The position numbers and the translations under genes were made by a program. A stretch of DNA of 7,577 bases from contig DCGL01000143.1 of assembly GCA_002314565.1 (NCBI GenBank), positions 2,662 through 10,238 of the forward strand, written 5' to 3'. This stretch comes from Clostridiales bacterium UBA1779 (GTDB lineage: Bacteria; Bacillota; Clostridia; Oscillospirales; CAG-272). The notes under the pieces were generated by a model. That model was not told the origin of the DNA. It searched no databases and saw only the letters and a program-made list of their open reading frames with translations. The stretch's first letter is position 1; the number at the start of each line of letters is the position of its first letter. Below are positions 5,979-7,577 of this stretch, one piece after another.

Positions 5979-6839
5979 TCAGTTTGCGTTCATCTTTTTG
6001 ACAACGGCATTTGCGGGGGCGTTGTCACAGATAACGTAGTCAATCTGGTTGTTGCTCATAGCGGTAACGGCAAGAGCAACGTATGTGAAGGCCTTCTTTG
6101 TTGCGGGAAGTCCGGGGAAACCGTATCCGCCTTCTGCGTTGTCACCGTCAATGTAAAGCTCGCCGGTTGTTCCCTGCTGGCAGCCGATGAGGCACTTGTC
6201 TGTCTTTGTATTGAGAATTGCAACTACGTCGTCTGCGGTCTTGCAGGCATCGAATTCAGTGTTGCTGCCCTTGACAACGAGAACCTGGCTTGCATTGTAG
6301 TAGCTGTCTGAGAATGTTACAATCTGCTTACGTGCTTCAGTAACGGTAAGGCCTGCCATACCGATGTTGCACTTGCCGGACTGAACGGATTCAACGACAG
6401 CCTTGAATTCCATATCCTTGTATACTACTTCCCATCCGAGGTAAGCAGCGAATCCGGCGGCGATTTCAAGGTCGATGCCGTAGAAATTACCGGCTTCGTC
6501 AACCATTTCGAAGGGCTCAAAGCCTGTGGCTGTAGCAACGATGAGCTGCTGCTTGGAAGCATCTTCTGCAGCGGAAGCCGTCTTTACGGGCGTGCCGTCA
6601 CCGAAATAGTGATTGCAGATTTCGTCGAAAGTACCGTCGGACTTGATCTTGGCGAGATACTCATTGATCTTTGTAAGAAGCTCTGTGTTTTCCTGGCCTA
6701 CGCAGAAAGCGTAATTCTCTTCGGAAAGAGCAATGTCGATAACCTTTGCAACGGGACCGGTTTCGCCGCATGAAGCGAAGCTGAGAGTAAGTGCAGCAAT
6801 CATAAGAACTGCAAGAATAAGTGATACAATCTTTTTCAT
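5979..6839 (-). CDS. Amino-acid ABC transporter substrate-binding lipoprotein, apparently circularly permuted
   Basis: A 286-residue surface lipoprotein of the SBP_bac_3 (type II periplasmic-binding) family that should capture a polar amino acid and deliver it to the permease. MKKIVSLILAVLMIAALTL is a signal peptide ending in the lipobox FASC (lipid Cys24). The main body starts at about 98: LIVATATGFEPFE, GNFYGIDLEIA (117-127), AGLTVTEARKQIVTFSDSYY (162-181, with carboxylate-binding Arg170) and GCQQGTTGELY (219-229). It stops at NNQIDYVICDNAPANAVVKK plus four residues, without the usual last 50. Those residues instead sit at about 32-80: KVIDIALSEENYAF, then a helix pair ending IKSDGTFDEI..HYFG. 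Residues 81-97 form a linker. The start at 6839 is chosen because the upstream in-frame ATGs at 6905 and 6893 lie within the promoter or upstream of the RNA start, and because GAAGGA (6847-6852) lies 7 bases upstream. Seven cysteines besides Cys24 are unusual for an exported protein. Confidence 0.93.
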   Translation of the reverse strand: MKKIVSLILAVLMIAALTLSFASCGETGPVAKVIDIALSEENYAFCVGQENTELLTKINEYLAKIKSDGTFDEICNHYFGDGTPVKTASAAEDASKQQLIVATATGFEPFEMVDEAGNFYGIDLEIAAGFAAYLGWEVVYKDMEFKAVVESVQSGKCNIGMAGLTVTEARKQIVTFSDSYYNASQVLVVKGSNTEFDACKTADDVVAILNTKTDKCLIGCQQGTTGELYIDGDNAEGGYGFPGLPATKKAFTYVALAVTAMSNNQIDYVICDNAPANAVVKKMNAN

Positions 6840-6846
6840 TTTCTTT

Positions 6847-6852
6847 TCCTTC
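6847..6852 (-). promoter_or_regulatory. Ribosome-binding site that sets the binding-protein start
   Basis: GAAGGA on the minus strand, 7 bases before the ATG at 6839. It marks that codon, which begins a normal lipoprotein signal peptide, as the true start rather than the in-frame ATGs at 6893 and 6905. A 5-bp hairpin lies 5 bases further upstream. Confidence 0.8.
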
Positions 6853-6857
6853 TTTTC

Positions 6858-6872
6858 GGTCCGCTTGGGACC
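6858..6872 (-). promoter_or_regulatory. Short leader hairpin ahead of the binding-protein RBS
   Basis: On the minus strand GGTCC-CAAGC-GGACC forms a 5-bp stem with a 5-nt loop in the roughly 48-nt leader. It could shield the mRNA 5' end or serve as a dyad operator near +20. Nothing identifies a regulator. Confidence 0.4.
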
Positions 6873-6893
6873 TCTGTTTTTTAAGATGCGCAT

Positions 6894-6922
6894 ATTATAA
6901 CGCATAAATATTCGCTTGTCAA
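6894..6922 (-). promoter_or_regulatory. Consensus sigma-A promoter for the amino-acid ABC operon
   Basis: TTGACA (6922-6917) and TATAAT (6899-6894) with a 17-base spacer on the minus strand: a perfect match to the housekeeping consensus at both boxes. RNA should start near 6887, about 48 nt before the SBP ATG. Upstream lie A/T tracts at 6926-6938, 6946-6949, 6955-6961 and 6965-6970, resembling an UP element or intrinsically bent DNA. Expression is predicted to be high. Confidence 0.92.
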
Positions 6923-6967
6923 CACTTTTTTGAAAAAATATTGAATTTTATTCGTTTTTTTGTATTT

Positions 6968-6985
6968 TTTCAGTGATTGCTGAAA
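6968..6985. repeat. Weak dyad downstream of uvrA
   Basis: TTTCAG (6968-6973) and CTGAAA (6980-6985) form a 6-bp stem with a 6-nt loop, 36 to 53 bases after the uvrA stop. On the minus strand the stem is followed by As rather than Ts, so it is not a proper terminator for uvrA. I find no better one, so uvrA transcripts may run into the transporter operon. Confidence 0.3.
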
Positions 6986-7020
6986 CATTTATGCAATTTA
7001 TATTCACTTTTGCGCGAATA

Positions 7021-7577
7021 TTATTCACCGAGCCCGATTTTATGCGCTATTTCGGGTATTTTTTTCAGGAAGCTGCCGGTATACGAACTCTCACAGCCGG
7101 CAACTGTCTCGGGGGTACCGGCGCAGAGCAGAGTTCCGCCGCCGTCCCCGCCCTCGGGTCCCAGGTCGAGTATCCAGTCGGCAGTCTTTATTACTTCAAG
7201 ATTGTGCTCGATGACGAGAACGGTGTTCCCCGCATCGACGAGTCTCGAAAGAACGCAGAGAAGTTTGGAAACGTCCTCGGTGTGAAGTCCGGTCGTCGGT
7301 TCGTCGAGAATATAAACAGTACTTCCGGTTCCGCGGCGGGCAAGCTCGGTTGCAAGCTTGACACGCTGAGCTTCTCCTCCTGAAATCGTGGTTGAGGGCT
7401 GTCCGATTTTGATATATCCGAGACCGACGTCGCACATAGTCTGCAGATATTTTCTGATTTTCGGAATGCCGTCGAAGAAGACAACTCCTTCTTCAGCCGT
7501 CATCTCAAGAACTTCGTATATGCTCTTCCCTTTATATTTAACCTCGAGTGTTTCACGGTTGTATCTCTTTCCGTGGC
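7021..7577 (-). CDS. uvrA: Excinuclease ABC subunit A, C-terminal part (5' end outside window)
   Basis: This is the last 184 residues of UvrA, the damage-recognition ATPase of nucleotide excision repair, which dimerises, loads UvrB and acts on DNA in the cytoplasm. The frame is open to the right edge and begins HGKRYNRETLEVKYKGKSIY, which normally follows the last Cys of a zinc-binding motif. The two bases cut at the edge (GC) fit that Cys codon. Also present are LQTMCDVGLGYIKIGQPSTT, the second ABC signature ISGGEAQRVKLA, Walker B with D-loop YILDEPTTGLH, and VLVIEHNLEVIKTADWILDLGPEGGDGGG in pieces, all close to the family. The C-terminus ends normally after SYTGSFLKK plus 12 residues. The visible ATPase motifs are intact. 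It is adjacent to the transporter by position only, with the transporter promoter lying between them. Confidence 0.97.
   Translation of the reverse strand, partial: HGKRYNRETLEVKYKGKSIYEVLEMTAEEGVVFFDGIPKIRKYLQTMCDVGLGYIKIGQPSTTISGGEAQRVKLATELARRGTGSTVYILDEPTTGLHTEDVSKLLCVLSRLVDAGNTVLVIEHNLEVIKTADWILDLGPEGGDGGGTLLCAGTPETVAGCESSYTGSFLKKIPEIAHKIGLGE

Noticed and set aside
6840..6905. Extension of the binding protein to the upstream ATG at 6905 (22 extra residues)
   Set aside because: The extra codons overlap the -10 box and promoter spacer, encode a Lys-rich stretch that would spoil the signal peptide, and the ATG at 6839 has its own Shine-Dalgarno.
6973..7383. Plus-strand open frame of 136 codons crossing the uvrA end
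   Set aside because: It is the complement of the clearly conserved uvrA coding sequence.

Overview
The window reads as part of a Clostridia-type (Firmicutes, probably gut-associated) chromosome. The reasons are a Gram-positive-style lipoprotein signal on the solute-binding protein, strong AAGGAGG-type Shine-Dalgarno sites, textbook sigma-A promoters (TTGACA-17-TATAAT and TTGACT-17-TATAAT) in AT-rich spacers, and protein sequences of clostridial flavour. Every gene I can support lies on the minus strand, so transcription runs from the right end to the left end. No tRNA, rRNA, CRISPR array or insertion-sequence transposase was seen.

Layout in the direction of transcription: (1) 7577-7021, the C-terminal part of uvrA (excinuclease ABC subunit A), with its start outside the window. 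(2) A short AT-rich spacer with a perfect-consensus promoter. (3) A polar amino-acid ABC importer: lipoprotein substrate-binding protein (6839-5979), a 281-nt spacer full of inverted repeats, inner-membrane permease (5697-4960) and ATPase (4947-4123). (4) A spacer at 3952-4122 with a 69-nt near-perfect palindrome resembling the REP-like repeats of Firmicutes, followed by a second strong promoter. (5) An apparent operon of an acyl-CoA ligase of the AMP-binding family (3951-2305), a cytoplasmic glycoside-hydrolase-like TIM-barrel protein (2232-1051) and a YgiQ-family radical SAM protein (1051 to the left edge, cut inside its iron-sulfur motif). The last two overlap by one base (TAATG).

The importer is a complete SBP-permease-ATPase set, expected to capture an amino acid at the cell surface, pass it through a membrane channel and power import with ATP. 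The long structured gap after the SBP gene would let the cell make more binding protein than permease, though this is inferred. The ligase, hydrolase-like and radical SAM genes appear co-transcribed, but I cannot assign them a shared pathway.

The most unusual observation is in the SBP. The segment that normally closes the C-terminus of this family (the ..VIDIALSEENYAF.. strand plus the ..LLTKINEYLAKIKSDGTFDEI..HYFG helix pair) sits at the N-terminus, directly after the lipobox, and the C-terminus stops where that segment would normally start. This is the arrangement of a natural circular permutation. Other oddities are a roughly 28-residue insertion in the ATPase helical subdomain, a duplicated octapeptide at the YgiQ N-terminus, and several hairpins in the spacers.
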